A stretch of 40,142 nucleotides of DNA. Origin: Sphingomonadales bacterium UBA2369. Lineage in GTDB: Bacteria > Pseudomonadota > Alphaproteobacteria > Sphingomonadales > Sphingomonadaceae. The stretch spans positions 1 to 40,142 of the forward strand of contig DDTH01000020.1 of assembly GCA_002344055.1 (NCBI GenBank), given 5' to 3'. Below the pieces are notes generated by a model, which saw only the letters and a program-made list of their open reading frames with translations, searched no databases and was not told where the DNA came from. Positions 7,295 to 17,931 of the stretch are shown here, one piece after another. The translations under genes were made by a program, and so were the position numbers. Numbering within the stretch: position 1 is the first letter of the stretch; the number at the start of each line of letters is the position of its first letter.

Positions 7295-8254
7295 ATGATG
7301 GCGCAATTGCCCCGCCTTTTCGCCGCTCTGGCCGACCCCACGCGCCTGCGGGTGCTGGCTTTGCTGCGGGCGATGGAATTGTCGGTGGGCGAGATCGCGC
7401 AGGTGCTGGGGCAGAGCCAGCCGCGCGTCTCCCGTCATGTGAAAATCCTTGCCGAAGCGGGCCTTATCGACCGCCGCCGCGAAGGCAGCTGGGTGTTCCT
7501 GGGGCTTGGATCGGGCGAACTGGTCGAGCCTTTGTTCGGCCTGATCGACCGCTGGAAGAGCCGGGGCGGCGCAGATATCTCCGTCGCAGATATCGAGCGG
7601 CTGCAGGCGGTCCGGGCCGAGCGGGCGGCAGCCGCGCAAAGCTATTTCGACGCCCATGCCGGTGATTGGGATCGGCTGCGCTCGCTGCACGTCGCCGAGG
7701 CCGAAGTCGAATCGGCGATCGCCCGCGCGGTGACGGCCGGTGGACGCCCGGTCGGGCGGCTGACCGACATCGGCACCGGCACCGGGCGGATGCTCGAATT
7801 GTTCGGCAAGCATGCCCAGCAGGCGCTTGGCGTCGATCGTTCGCCGGAAATGCTGCGGCTGGCGCGGGTGAAACTGGCGGAGGCCGGCCTCGCCGCCGAT
7901 CTGCGTCAGGGCGACATGTATGCGCTGCCGCTGCCGTCGGGATCGGCCGACACCGTGATCCTGCATCAGGTGCTGCATTATGCGCAGAATCCCGCCGCCG
8001 CGGTCGCCGAGGCGGGCCGTCTGCTGGCGCCGGGCGGGCGGCTGCTGATCGCCGATTTCGCCCCGCACGAGCGTGAGGAACTCCGCAACCGCGACGCCCA
8101 TGCGCGGCTGGGCTTCGCCGACGAGGCGGTGCTGAAATATCTCGAGCAGGCCGGGCTTGCCGGTGAGGTCGTGGAACATCTCGAAGGCGGCGAGCTGACC
8201 GTCACCATCTGGGCCGGAGACCGGCCCGCCGAACGATTGAAGGTGGTCGCATGA
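7295..8254 (+). CDS. sahR: ArsR-family regulator fused to a SAM-dependent methyltransferase domain (SahR-like)
   Basis: This encodes 319 residues. The N-terminal winged helix of ArsR type (LFAALADPTRLRVLALLRAMELSVGEIAQVLGQSQPRVSRHVKILAEAGLI, about 5-60) lacks metal-binding Cys in the recognition helix (SQPRVSRH). The C-terminal half is a class I methyltransferase fold with the SAM/SAH motif DIGTGTGRMLELFG (about 158-171) and GGRLLIADFAPHE. In Proteobacteria such fused proteins located with metF/metH are known as SahR, a repressor sensing S-adenosylhomocysteine; the methyltransferase domain would be the ligand pocket. Gene order here (regulator-metF-metH1-metH2) fits that role. Start: MMAQ at 7295/7298 lies where transcription should begin and has no Shine-Dalgarno, so translation is probably leaderless; a longer frame to 7169 would cross the promoter. 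Its stop overlaps metF (ATGA). The family call is firm; the SahR name rests on context. Confidence 0.85.
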   Translation: MMAQLPRLFAALADPTRLRVLALLRAMELSVGEIAQVLGQSQPRVSRHVKILAEAGLIDRRREGSWVFLGLGSGELVEPLFGLIDRWKSRGGADISVADIERLQAVRAERAAAAQSYFDAHAGDWDRLRSLHVAEAEVESAIARAVTAGGRPVGRLTDIGTGTGRMLELFGKHAQQALGVDRSPEMLRLARVKLAEAGLAADLRQGDMYALPLPSGSADTVILHQVLHYAQNPAAAVAEAGRLLAPGGRLLIADFAPHEREELRNRDAHARLGFADEAVLKYLEQAGLAGEVVEHLEGGELTVTIWAGDRPAERLKVVA

Positions 8255-9159
8255 GTCTGGCTCCGGCTTTGTTCGAAAATGTCGCCGGCGACATCGGCGT
8301 CAGCTTCGAATTCTTCCCGCCCAAGACGGAGAAGATGGAGCAGACGCTCTGGGAGTCGATCCAGACCCTCGCGCCCCTCAGCCCCCGCTTCGTCTCCGTC
8401 ACCTATGGCGCGGGCGGCTCCACCCGCGAGCGCACCCACGCCACCGTCGCCCGCATCGCCCGCGAAACACCTTTGAGTGCCGCCGCGCACCTGACCTGCG
8501 TCGAGGCGACGAAGGACGAGATTGACGAGATCGCCCGGGCTTACTGGGACGCGGGCGTGCGCCATATCGTCGCGCTGCGCGGCGATCCGCCGGTCGCGGG
8601 CGAAGCGTTCAAGCCGCATCCGGAAGGCTATGCCAATGCCGCCAAGCTGGTCGCGGGTCTGAAGGCGATCGCGCCGTTCGAGATCAGCGTCGCCGCTTAC
8701 CCGGAATGCCATCCGGACAGCCGCAACCGCGCCGCCGACCTCGACAATCTGTGGCGCAAGATCGACGCCGGCGCCGACCGCGCGATCACGCAATTCTTCT
8801 TCTCGCCCGACTGCTTCTTCCGCTTCCGCGATCAGGCCGCCGCCATGGGCATCGACGCGGAGATCGTGCCCGGCATATTGCCCGTCTCCAACGTCGCCCA
8901 GACCCGCAAGTTCGCCGGGCTTTGCGGTGCCGAAATCCCCGCCTGGATGGACAATCTGTTCGAAGGGCTGGACGATCTCCCCGCCGCGCGGCAACTGGTG
9001 TCGGCGACGGTCGCGGCGGAATTGTGCGGGCGGCTCTATCAGGGCGGCGTCCGCAACTTCCACTTCTACACGCTCAACCGCGCCGAGCTGAGCTACGCCA
9101 TCTGCCACCTGCTCGGCCTGCGCCCGAAAGCGGCGGAAATTACGGAGCAGGCGGCATGA
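8251..9159 (+). CDS. metF: Methylenetetrahydrofolate reductase
   Basis: This encodes 302 residues, the normal length for bacterial MetF. It uses FAD to reduce 5,10-methylene-THF to 5-methyl-THF, the methyl donor for MetH encoded next. Signature segments are present: SFEFFPPKTEKMEQ at the N-terminus, VTYGAGGSTRERT, HIVALRGDPP, and AGADRAITQFFFSPDCFFRF of the (beta-alpha)8 barrel. Start ATG 8251 overlaps the regulator stop by 4 bases and its own stop overlaps the next start (ATGA), implying translational coupling. It should be under the control of the palindrome at 7267-7290. Confidence 0.96.
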   Translation: MSLAPALFENVAGDIGVSFEFFPPKTEKMEQTLWESIQTLAPLSPRFVSVTYGAGGSTRERTHATVARIARETPLSAAAHLTCVEATKDEIDEIARAYWDAGVRHIVALRGDPPVAGEAFKPHPEGYANAAKLVAGLKAIAPFEISVAAYPECHPDSRNRAADLDNLWRKIDAGADRAITQFFFSPDCFFRFRDQAAAMGIDAEIVPGILPVSNVAQTRKFAGLCGAEIPAWMDNLFEGLDDLPAARQLVSATVAAELCGRLYQGGVRNFHFYTLNRAELSYAICHLLGLRPKAAEITEQAA

Positions 9160-10202
9160 GCAAGCGCGAGCAATTGCTGGCGGAAGCGGCCAAGCGCATT
9201 CTGGTGATCGACGGCGCGTTCGGGACGGAGATTCAGAACTGGAAGCTGGCCGAGGCCTGCTATGCTGGCGACCTCGGCCTCAGCCACGACCAGAAGGGCA
9301 ATAACGACATCCTCGCGCTCACGAAGCCCGAGGTGCCGGGATCGATTCACCGCGCTTACTTCGAAGCCGGCGCGGACATTGCCGAAACCAACACCTTCTC
9401 CGCCAACCGGATCAGCCAGGCCGATTATGGCGCCGAGCATCTGGTGCGGGAGATCAATATCGAGAGCGCCAAGCTGGCGCGGAGCATCGCCGACGAGTTC
9501 GAGGCGAAAGATGGCCGTCCGCGCTTCGTCGCCGGGGCTTTGGGGCCGACCAACAAGACGCTGTCGCTGTCGCCGGACGTGAACGATCCCGGATATCGCG
9601 AGATCGACTTCGACACGCTGAAGGATGTGTATCGCGAGCAGATCGACGCGCTCGTCGAGGGCGGCGTCGATTTCATCCTGATCGAGACGGTGTTCGACAC
9701 GCTGAACGCCAAGGCCGGGATCATGGCCGCGATCGAGGCGGGCGAGGCGCTGGGCCGCGACCTGCCGATCATGCTGTCGATGACGCTGACCGATCTGTCG
9801 GGGCGTAACCTGTCCGGCCACACGGTCGAAGCCTTCTGGCACGCCGTCCGCCACGCCAAGCCGCTGACCATCGGCCTGAATTGCAGCTTCGGCGCGGAGC
9901 AATTGCGCCCGCATGTGAAGGTGCTGAGCGGCATCTGCGACGCCTTGATCATGGTCTATCCCAATGCCGGGCTTCCAAACGAGCTGGGCGCCTATGACGA
10001 GCTACCGGAGACGACCGCGGCGCTCGTGAAGGAATGGGCCGATGCGGGCCAAGTGAACATCCTCGGCGGCTGCTGCGGCTCCACGCCCGCGCACATTCGC
10101 GCCATCGCGGAAGCGGTGAAGGATCTGCCGCCGCGCGCCCTGCCGGATTGCGAGGTGCGGACGCGGCTGGCGGGACTCGAGCCGTTCACGATGGCGGCCT
10201 GA
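9156..10202 (+). CDS. metH: Methionine synthase part 1: homocysteine-binding domain
   Basis: This encodes 348 residues corresponding to the N-terminal module of MetH. It binds homocysteine through zinc; the Cys ligands are visible in GLNCSFG (about residue 243) and GGCCGSTP (about 306-307). The start motif RILVIDGAFGTEIQ and the ETNTFSAN segment are typical. The gene ends after this domain, and the pterin, cobalamin and activation domains are in the next gene, so MetH is made as two polypeptides. This split is known in sphingomonads and some other Alphaproteobacteria and is not a frameshift: there is a clean stop, a 20-base gap and a new start. ATG 9156 overlaps the metF stop. Confidence 0.93.
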   Translation: MSKREQLLAEAAKRILVIDGAFGTEIQNWKLAEACYAGDLGLSHDQKGNNDILALTKPEVPGSIHRAYFEAGADIAETNTFSANRISQADYGAEHLVREINIESAKLARSIADEFEAKDGRPRFVAGALGPTNKTLSLSPDVNDPGYREIDFDTLKDVYREQIDALVEGGVDFILIETVFDTLNAKAGIMAAIEAGEALGRDLPIMLSMTLTDLSGRNLSGHTVEAFWHAVRHAKPLTIGLNCSFGAEQLRPHVKVLSGICDALIMVYPNAGLPNELGAYDELPETTAALVKEWADAGQVNILGGCCGSTPAHIRAIAEAVKDLPPRALPDCEVRTRLAGLEPFTMAA

Positions 10203-10222
10203 AACATTCCAACGGATTGCTT

Positions 10223-12880
<2,658 letters not shown>

Positions 12881-12952
12881 GGCGCTTCACCGCAGCCGGA
12901 AAAGGGTGTAATCTGCGAGTCTTGAGCCTCTGACCGAAGAAAGGACACGCCT

Positions 12953-13204
12953 ATGTCGCTTTTCTTGAAAGTCTCCGGTGCCGGGATCGCCGCCGCCGCT
13001 CTGCTCGCCGTCGCGCCTGCCGCCGCGCAGCCGCCGGCCGAGCCTGCTCCCGATCCCTTGCCGCGGCAGGAAATGGAGGCGCCGACGGGCTCGCGCATCA
13101 TGACCGTGATCGGTGCGATCAAGGATCCGAACGCGGTCGAAGCGCCGGCCGCGCGCGAGGACACACGCGTCCCCGAACTGCCGGTCGTTTACGAAGACGA
13201 ATAA
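12953..13204 (+). CDS. Small exported hypothetical protein, 83 residues
   Basis: A signal peptide (MSLFLKVSGAGIAAAALLAVAPAAAQ) with an AAAQ cleavage site is followed by a short Pro/Ala/Glu-rich mature part (PAEPAPDPLPRQEMEAPTGSRIMTVIGAIKDPNAVEAP...). AAAGGA lies 8 bases ahead of ATG 12953. The only ordered-looking piece is SRIMTVIGAIKDP. No family recognised; a periplasmic product is likely. It is 72 bases after metH part 2, so it may be read through from that operon or have its own promoter. Confidence 0.68.
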   Translation: MSLFLKVSGAGIAAAALLAVAPAAAQPPAEPAPDPLPRQEMEAPTGSRIMTVIGAIKDPNAVEAPAAREDTRVPELPVVYEDE

Positions 13205-13281
13205 GACCTGTTGAAGCGGCGCCGGCTCTCACCTCACCCTTGGGGATGAGGGCCGGTGCTGAGACCGCGCGAGCGGATTCA

Positions 13282-14715
13282 TTAGCTTCCGGGCCTGACC
13301 CGGACTTCCTGCATTTCCGTCCACTGGATTAGGCCCGCCAGCTGGTTGGCGGCGGAGATTGAGCGCGTGTCGCCGTCGCCGATGGTCAGCGCGATGTGGG
13401 TCGCATCGAAATCGCCGAGCGCCGCATCGTAGCTGCGCCAGCGCCCGTCCACATAAGCGATCACCCAGGAGTGGGGCAGGAACACGTTGCTCGAGCCGTG
13501 ATAGGCGCCGCGTGAGTAGACGAGGCCGCTGACCACCTTGGTCGGGATGCCGATCGAGCGGCCGAGCGCCGCGAGCAGCACCGCACTTTCCGTGCAATCG
13601 CCGCGGCGGCGGCGGAGTGTCTCGACCGCCGAAAAGTGGCCGGCAAAGTCGATCTCGAGGATCTGCTGCTCTGCGATGCGCACCAGCGCTTCCATCTTCC
13701 TGTGCGCCGAAACGCCGCGATAGCGGACCGGTGCCGACAGGGACCGGATGCTGGCATGGTCGCTCTGCAGCCAAGCGGTCGGGCGCGTGGCCTCCGCCAG
13801 CGCTTCCGGCGTCACGGGAAGGCCGGGACCGCAGGTCGCGCAGATGTTCAGCGTTGCCACCCCGCCTTCGATCGCGCCGCGCTGCTCGCCGGTCGCGAGC
13901 AAGGGGAAGGCGATGCCGTGGCGGAAGGTGAAGCGGTAGCGGATCCGGCCGTTCAGCGCGCCCGCCGGAATGCGGAAAGGCGATTGGGACAGAGCGCGCG
14001 TGAGCGGCTGATAGGGCGGGATCGGGCGGGACGCTTCCTCCTGCGTGGACGGGCGCACGATCAGGACCGAGCCGAACAAAGGCTGATGGGTTTCGGTCAC
14101 CCGTCCGTCGGGGCCGAGGATCAGCAATTGCACGCCGCGCAATTCGTCCCCTTCATAGCTGCGCCGCTGCAGCGCGGTGCGGCCCTCGGCCAGGCCGGGC
14201 GGTGCCTCGATCGGCGCGATCACAACCCGGTCGACGGCCATCGCCTCCAGGTTGAAATTGCGGAACTCAAGTTGCGGCGTGGCGGTGCGGTCCCAACCCG
14301 GCAGCAGACCGGCGCCATTGTCGAAGCGGGTGCCGGGGGGCAGCGCGACCGTCGCGCGGCGCGGCGCGGCGACCGAATCGCTGCGCACGATCTCGGCCCG
14401 GTCGGCGTGGATGCGCGCCTCGACGCTGCCGCCGACCCGGCCCGAGCTCCAGCTTTTCTCGATCCCCCCGAGGCGTCCTGCCTCGTCATAGCGCATCACG
14501 TTGCGCTCGACGATGTTGGTGGGGGAATCGCCGCGCTCCTGGATCGTCACGCGCTGCTCGGAAATGCTCTCCCGCCCGTCCGGGCTGCGCGCTTCGGCAA
14601 TGGTGCCGACGATAGCGCCGTCATCCGCTGTCAGCACCCACCAGCGGGTCTGCGCCTGCGGATTCTGCGCGCCGAGCAGCAGGAAGACCGGAAGCAGACG
14701 GAAAAGCCGAACCAT
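13282..14715 (-). CDS. Exported transglutaminase-like protein with DUF3857-like N-terminus
   Basis: This encodes 477 residues. A signal peptide (MVRLFRLLPVFLLLGAQNPQAQ) precedes a beta-rich N-terminal region of about 280 residues. A transglutaminase-like cysteine-protease fold follows, with the catalytic triad visible: Cys in RRGDCTESAVLLAALGRSIGIPT (about 375), His in LPHSWVIAYVDG (about 414), Asp in SYDAALGDFDATH (about 434). Papain-fold proteins of this type in the periplasm may cleave or cross-link peptides; the substrate is unknown. A second Cys pair, CATCGPG, precedes the catalytic domain. ATG 14715 directly begins the signal peptide. It is divergent from the beta-helix gene across 130 bases. 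Confidence 0.85.
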   Translation of the reverse strand: MVRLFRLLPVFLLLGAQNPQAQTRWWVLTADDGAIVGTIAEARSPDGRESISEQRVTIQERGDSPTNIVERNVMRYDEAGRLGGIEKSWSSGRVGGSVEARIHADRAEIVRSDSVAAPRRATVALPPGTRFDNGAGLLPGWDRTATPQLEFRNFNLEAMAVDRVVIAPIEAPPGLAEGRTALQRRSYEGDELRGVQLLILGPDGRVTETHQPLFGSVLIVRPSTQEEASRPIPPYQPLTRALSQSPFRIPAGALNGRIRYRFTFRHGIAFPLLATGEQRGAIEGGVATLNICATCGPGLPVTPEALAEATRPTAWLQSDHASIRSLSAPVRYRGVSAHRKMEALVRIAEQQILEIDFAGHFSAVETLRRRRGDCTESAVLLAALGRSIGIPTKVVSGLVYSRGAYHGSSNVFLPHSWVIAYVDGRWRSYDAALGDFDATHIALTIGDGDTRSISAANQLAGLIQWTEMQEVRVRPGS

Positions 14716-14845
14716 CGCCGCAGCTTACGCGTCCGGCGGCAGAGGTCCAGCGTGCAAGCTTTGCCCGGCTTCTGTCCCGGGACGGGGCGGGGTCCGCGTT
14801 AACCCCCTTCACGCCTCGACGCAGGCGGCATGCGTATGTCACGCG

Positions 14846-15799
14846 ATGCGCATGACCAAGCGCTTGCTCCTCATCGCCCTGCTCGCCGCCGCTCCCGCCT
14901 CGGCGCAATCAGTTGGCCCCGCAGCGGAGCCGCGCTTCACCGTCGAGGGGGGACAGGCCTTCTTCACGCTGCAGGAAGCGGTCCGCGCAATCGGCGAGGG
15001 GCGCGGCACGATCCGCATCGCGCCCGGCCGCTATGAGGAATGCATCACTCAGGATGGCGGCGAAATCTCCTATGTCGCGGAACAAAGGGGCGGGGTGATC
15101 TTCGACACCGTGACCTGCGAGGGCAAGGCCGCGTTCGTGCTGCGCGGCCGCGCTGCTACGATCGACGGCCTCGTCTTCCAGAACATGCAGGTGCCGGACC
15201 GAAACGGCGCGGGCATCCGTATCGAGCAGGGCAATCTGACCGTGCGCGAGACGTTGTTCCGCAATTCGGAAAGCGGCATTCTCGGTTCCAACGATCAGCG
15301 CGGCGCGATCCGTATCGAGCGTTCGACCTTTGCCGGTCTCGGGCGCTGCGACGACGAATATGATTGCGCCCATTCCATCTACATCAATGGCAGCGGCCCG
15401 GTGTCGGTAACCCATTCGCGCTTCGAGCGCGGCCGAGGCGGCCATTATGTGAAAATCCGCTCGGCTCAGGTCGAGGTCACGGACTCGAGCTTCGACGACA
15501 GCGCCGGCCGCGCGACCAACTACATGATCGACCTGCCCTGGGGCGCGAACGGGGCGATCGCCGGCAACAGCTTCGTGCAGGGCCGCGACAAGGAGAATTA
15601 CAGCGCCCTGATCGCGCTGGGCGGCGAAGGCGACGAGAATGGTCCGAGCCGGCTGAACGTCGTGAACAATCAGGCCAGCCTGGTGCCCGGTCTGCACCGG
15701 CGCACCGTGTTCCTCGCCGACTGGAGCAACTCGCCGGTGCGGCTGGAGGCCAACCGGCTGGGCGACCAGATCACGCCGACGGAACGGCGCCGGCGCTAG
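14846..15799 (+). CDS. Exported right-handed parallel beta-helix protein
   Basis: This encodes 317 residues. Signal peptide MRMTKRLLLIALLAAAPASAQ ends in ASAQ. The mature part repeats short hydrophobic strands with turns (TIRIAPGRYEECI, GLVFQNMQ, GAGIRIEQGNLTVRETLFRNSESGI, AIRIERSTFAGL, VSVTHSRFERG, AQVEVTDSSFDDSAG, ANGAIAGNSFVQG), the pattern of pectate-lyase-like right-handed beta-helices. Paired Cys (EECI...TVTCEG and GRCDDEYDCAHS) suggest disulfides. It could be a polysaccharide-binding or -cleaving protein, but I see no recognisable lyase catalytic motif. ATG 14846 begins the signal peptide; ATG 14852 is possible. The longer frame to 14501 runs through the divergent gene and is rejected. 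Confidence 0.8.
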   Translation: MRMTKRLLLIALLAAAPASAQSVGPAAEPRFTVEGGQAFFTLQEAVRAIGEGRGTIRIAPGRYEECITQDGGEISYVAEQRGGVIFDTVTCEGKAAFVLRGRAATIDGLVFQNMQVPDRNGAGIRIEQGNLTVRETLFRNSESGILGSNDQRGAIRIERSTFAGLGRCDDEYDCAHSIYINGSGPVSVTHSRFERGRGGHYVKIRSAQVEVTDSSFDDSAGRATNYMIDLPWGANGAIAGNSFVQGRDKENYSALIALGGEGDENGPSRLNVVNNQASLVPGLHRRTVFLADWSNSPVRLEANRLGDQITPTERRRR

Positions 15800-15834
15800 C
15801 GTTCGGGCGCGGGGTGCACCGCACGGATGGCCTG

Positions 15835-15840
15835 CTATAG
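15835..15840 (+). promoter_or_regulatory. Candidate -10 element just ahead of the DsbD-family gene
   Basis: TATAGG sits 7 bases before GTG 15848. No good -35 is seen. The spacing suggests transcription begins at or near the start codon, which is the reason for preferring GTG 15848 over ATG 15827. Confidence 0.35.
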
Positions 15841-15847
15841 GGTCCCC

Positions 15848-17845
15848 GTGCCGCGCTTTCTGCTTTCCCTGCTGATCCTGCTGTGGGCCGCTCCGGCGGC
15901 GGCGCAGCCGTTGCAGGGCGGCCCCAACAATATCGCTTCCACGCTCGTGGCAGAGACGAGCGCGCCCGCACCGGGCCAGGCGGTCACCCTCGCTTTCTCC
16001 TTCACGCCGCAGGCGGGCTGGCACGGCTATTGGCTCAATCCCGGCGATGCGGGGCAGCCGATGCGGGTGGAATGGTCGCTTCCCGCGGGCGTGACCGCCG
16101 GGCCGCTGCGTTTTCCGGTGCCGCACACGCTGACCATTTCGGGCCTGATGAACTACGTGTTCGAAGGGCCGCATGCGGTGCTGGCGGAGCTTCGGCTGGC
16201 GGACGGCATCGCGGCGGGAACCCGCCTGCCGGTGCGGGCGCGGATCGACTATCTTGCCTGCACCGACACGATCTGCGTGCCCGAACGGGCCGAGCTGGCG
16301 CTGGAGCTGGTCGCTGGCGACGGGGCGGCCGCCCCGGCCGAACGCGCGCGGTTCGACGGCTGGCGCGCGGCCCTGCCCCGACCCCTCGGCGTGGACGGCA
16401 CGTTCAGTGTCGAGAATGGCCGGATGCGCATCGCTTTGCCGATGCCCGCCGATGTCGCGGTACCCGAGGCCTATCTGTTCCCGGCCGAGACCGGGATACT
16501 GAACCACGCCGCCGCCCAGTCCGCCAGCCGCAATGGCGACGCGCTAATCGTCGAGACGGATGCGGCGCAGGGCGCGGAGCGGCTGGCGAGCATCGACGGC
16601 CTGCTCCGCACCGGCGTGGGGCAGGGCCTGACCTTCACCGCCCGGCCCGGCCCGGTGCCGGCCGCGGGCGACCCGATCGGCGCGCGCGGGGACGCGTCCA
16701 CCTTGCTGCTCGCCTTGCTGGGCGCGATCCTGGGCGGGCTGATCCTCAACATCATGCCTTGCGTCTTCCCGATCCTGAGCCTGAAGGCGCTGAGCCTGGC
16801 CAAAGCGGGCGGCGATGCGAAATCAGCGCGGCGCGAGGCGCTAGGCTATTCCGCCGGGGTGATCGCGACCTGCCTGGCGCTCGGCGGCGTGCTGCTGGCC
16901 CTGCGGGCGGGCGGCGTGGCGGCGGGCTGGGCATTCCAGCTGCAGGAGCCGCGTGTGGTGCTGATCCTGCTGCTGCTGGTCACGGCGATCGCGCTCAATC
17001 TCGCGGGCCTGTTCCGGCTGCCCGGCCTCAGCGTCGAGAGCAAAGGCGGCACGGCCGGTGCCTTCGCGACAGGCGCGCTCGCCGCCTTCGTCGCGACGCC
17101 CTGCACCGGGCCGTTCATGGCCGCCGCGCTCGGCGCGTCCATCGCCCTCCCGGCCATCGGCTCCCTGATCGTGTTCGGCGGTCTCGGCCTCGGTCTGGCG
17201 CTTCCCTTCCTGCTGCTCGCCTTCGTTCCCGCGCTCCGCCGGATGCTGCCAAGGCCCGGCCCGTGGATGGGCAGATTGCAGCGGATCCTGTCGGTCCCGA
17301 TGTTCCTGACCGCTTTGGCCCTGCTCTGGGTGCTGTGGCGGCAGACCGGCAATGACGGCCTCGTGCTCGGATTGGGCGCCGCATTTTTGCTCGGCATCGC
17401 GCTTTGGCTGCTCGGGCGCCAGCGCCTCGCCGCCGTGGCGCTGATCGTGGCGGCCGTGGCCGTGCCGGTCGCCCTGCTCCGCCCCGCCCCGCCGACCGTT
17501 TCCGCCGGCGCGCTCAATGCCGAGCCCTTCTCGGAGACACGTCTCGCGCAATTGCGTGCCGAGAACCGGCCGGTCTTCCTCTATTTCACCGCCGACTGGT
17601 GCATCACCTGCAAGGTGAACGAGAATGGCGCGATGGCCGACCAGGCAGTCGCCGACGCCTTCGCCGCGCGCAATGTCGCGGTGCTGGAGGGCGACTGGAC
17701 GATGGGCGATGCGGCGATCGGCCGCTTCCTGGAGCGGCACGGGCGGCTGGGCGTGCCGCTCTACCTCTATTATGCGCCCGGGCAGGAACCGCGCATCCTG
17801 CCGCAATTGCTGAGCGCCGAGGAACTGGCCGCCCTGGCTGGTTAA
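15848..17845 (+). CDS. DsbD-family thiol:disulfide reductase (ScsB-like)
   Basis: About 665 residues. It carries electrons from cytoplasmic thioredoxin across the membrane to periplasmic targets such as cytochrome c maturation or disulfide-isomerase proteins. Layout: signal peptide (PRFLLSLLILLWAAPAAAQ); periplasmic N-domain with Cys pair LACTDTICVPE; an eight-helix-type membrane domain from about 280 to 550 with the Cys-Pro motifs MPCVFPILSLK and ATPCTGPF; C-terminal thioredoxin domain with TADWCITCKVNENG. All three Cys pairs are intact. Start: GTG 15848 starts the signal peptide; TATAGG lies 8 bases ahead, as expected for a -10 of a leaderless message. ATG 15827 would add MACYRVP in front. 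The product is close to DsbD but with the larger N-domain of ScsB-type proteins. Confidence 0.9.
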   Translation: MPRFLLSLLILLWAAPAAAQPLQGGPNNIASTLVAETSAPAPGQAVTLAFSFTPQAGWHGYWLNPGDAGQPMRVEWSLPAGVTAGPLRFPVPHTLTISGLMNYVFEGPHAVLAELRLADGIAAGTRLPVRARIDYLACTDTICVPERAELALELVAGDGAAAPAERARFDGWRAALPRPLGVDGTFSVENGRMRIALPMPADVAVPEAYLFPAETGILNHAAAQSASRNGDALIVETDAAQGAERLASIDGLLRTGVGQGLTFTARPGPVPAAGDPIGARGDASTLLLALLGAILGGLILNIMPCVFPILSLKALSLAKAGGDAKSARREALGYSAGVIATCLALGGVLLALRAGGVAAGWAFQLQEPRVVLILLLLVTAIALNLAGLFRLPGLSVESKGGTAGAFATGALAAFVATPCTGPFMAAALGASIALPAIGSLIVFGGLGLGLALPFLLLAFVPALRRMLPRPGPWMGRLQRILSVPMFLTALALLWVLWRQTGNDGLVLGLGAAFLLGIALWLLGRQRLAAVALIVAAVAVPVALLRPAPPTVSAGALNAEPFSETRLAQLRAENRPVFLYFTADWCITCKVNENGAMADQAVADAFAARNVAVLEGDWTMGDAAIGRFLERHGRLGVPLYLYYAPGQEPRILPQLLSAEELAALAG

Positions 17846-17931
17846 GAATAACGGACGCGAACTTAACCATATCTCAACCGCGCTAAGGCACTCCCGCTGG
17901 CGAACAAGAATGGCCGGGACGCCAGACGCAC

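Noticed and set aside
7579..7600. Two further GATATC hexamers inside the regulator gene
   Set aside because: They lack the flanking symmetry of the promoter palindrome and lie in coding sequence; likely chance.
13216..13256. Imperfect inverted repeat between the small exported gene and the transglutaminase gene
   Set aside because: Asymmetric bulges and no T-run on either strand; not convincing as a terminator.
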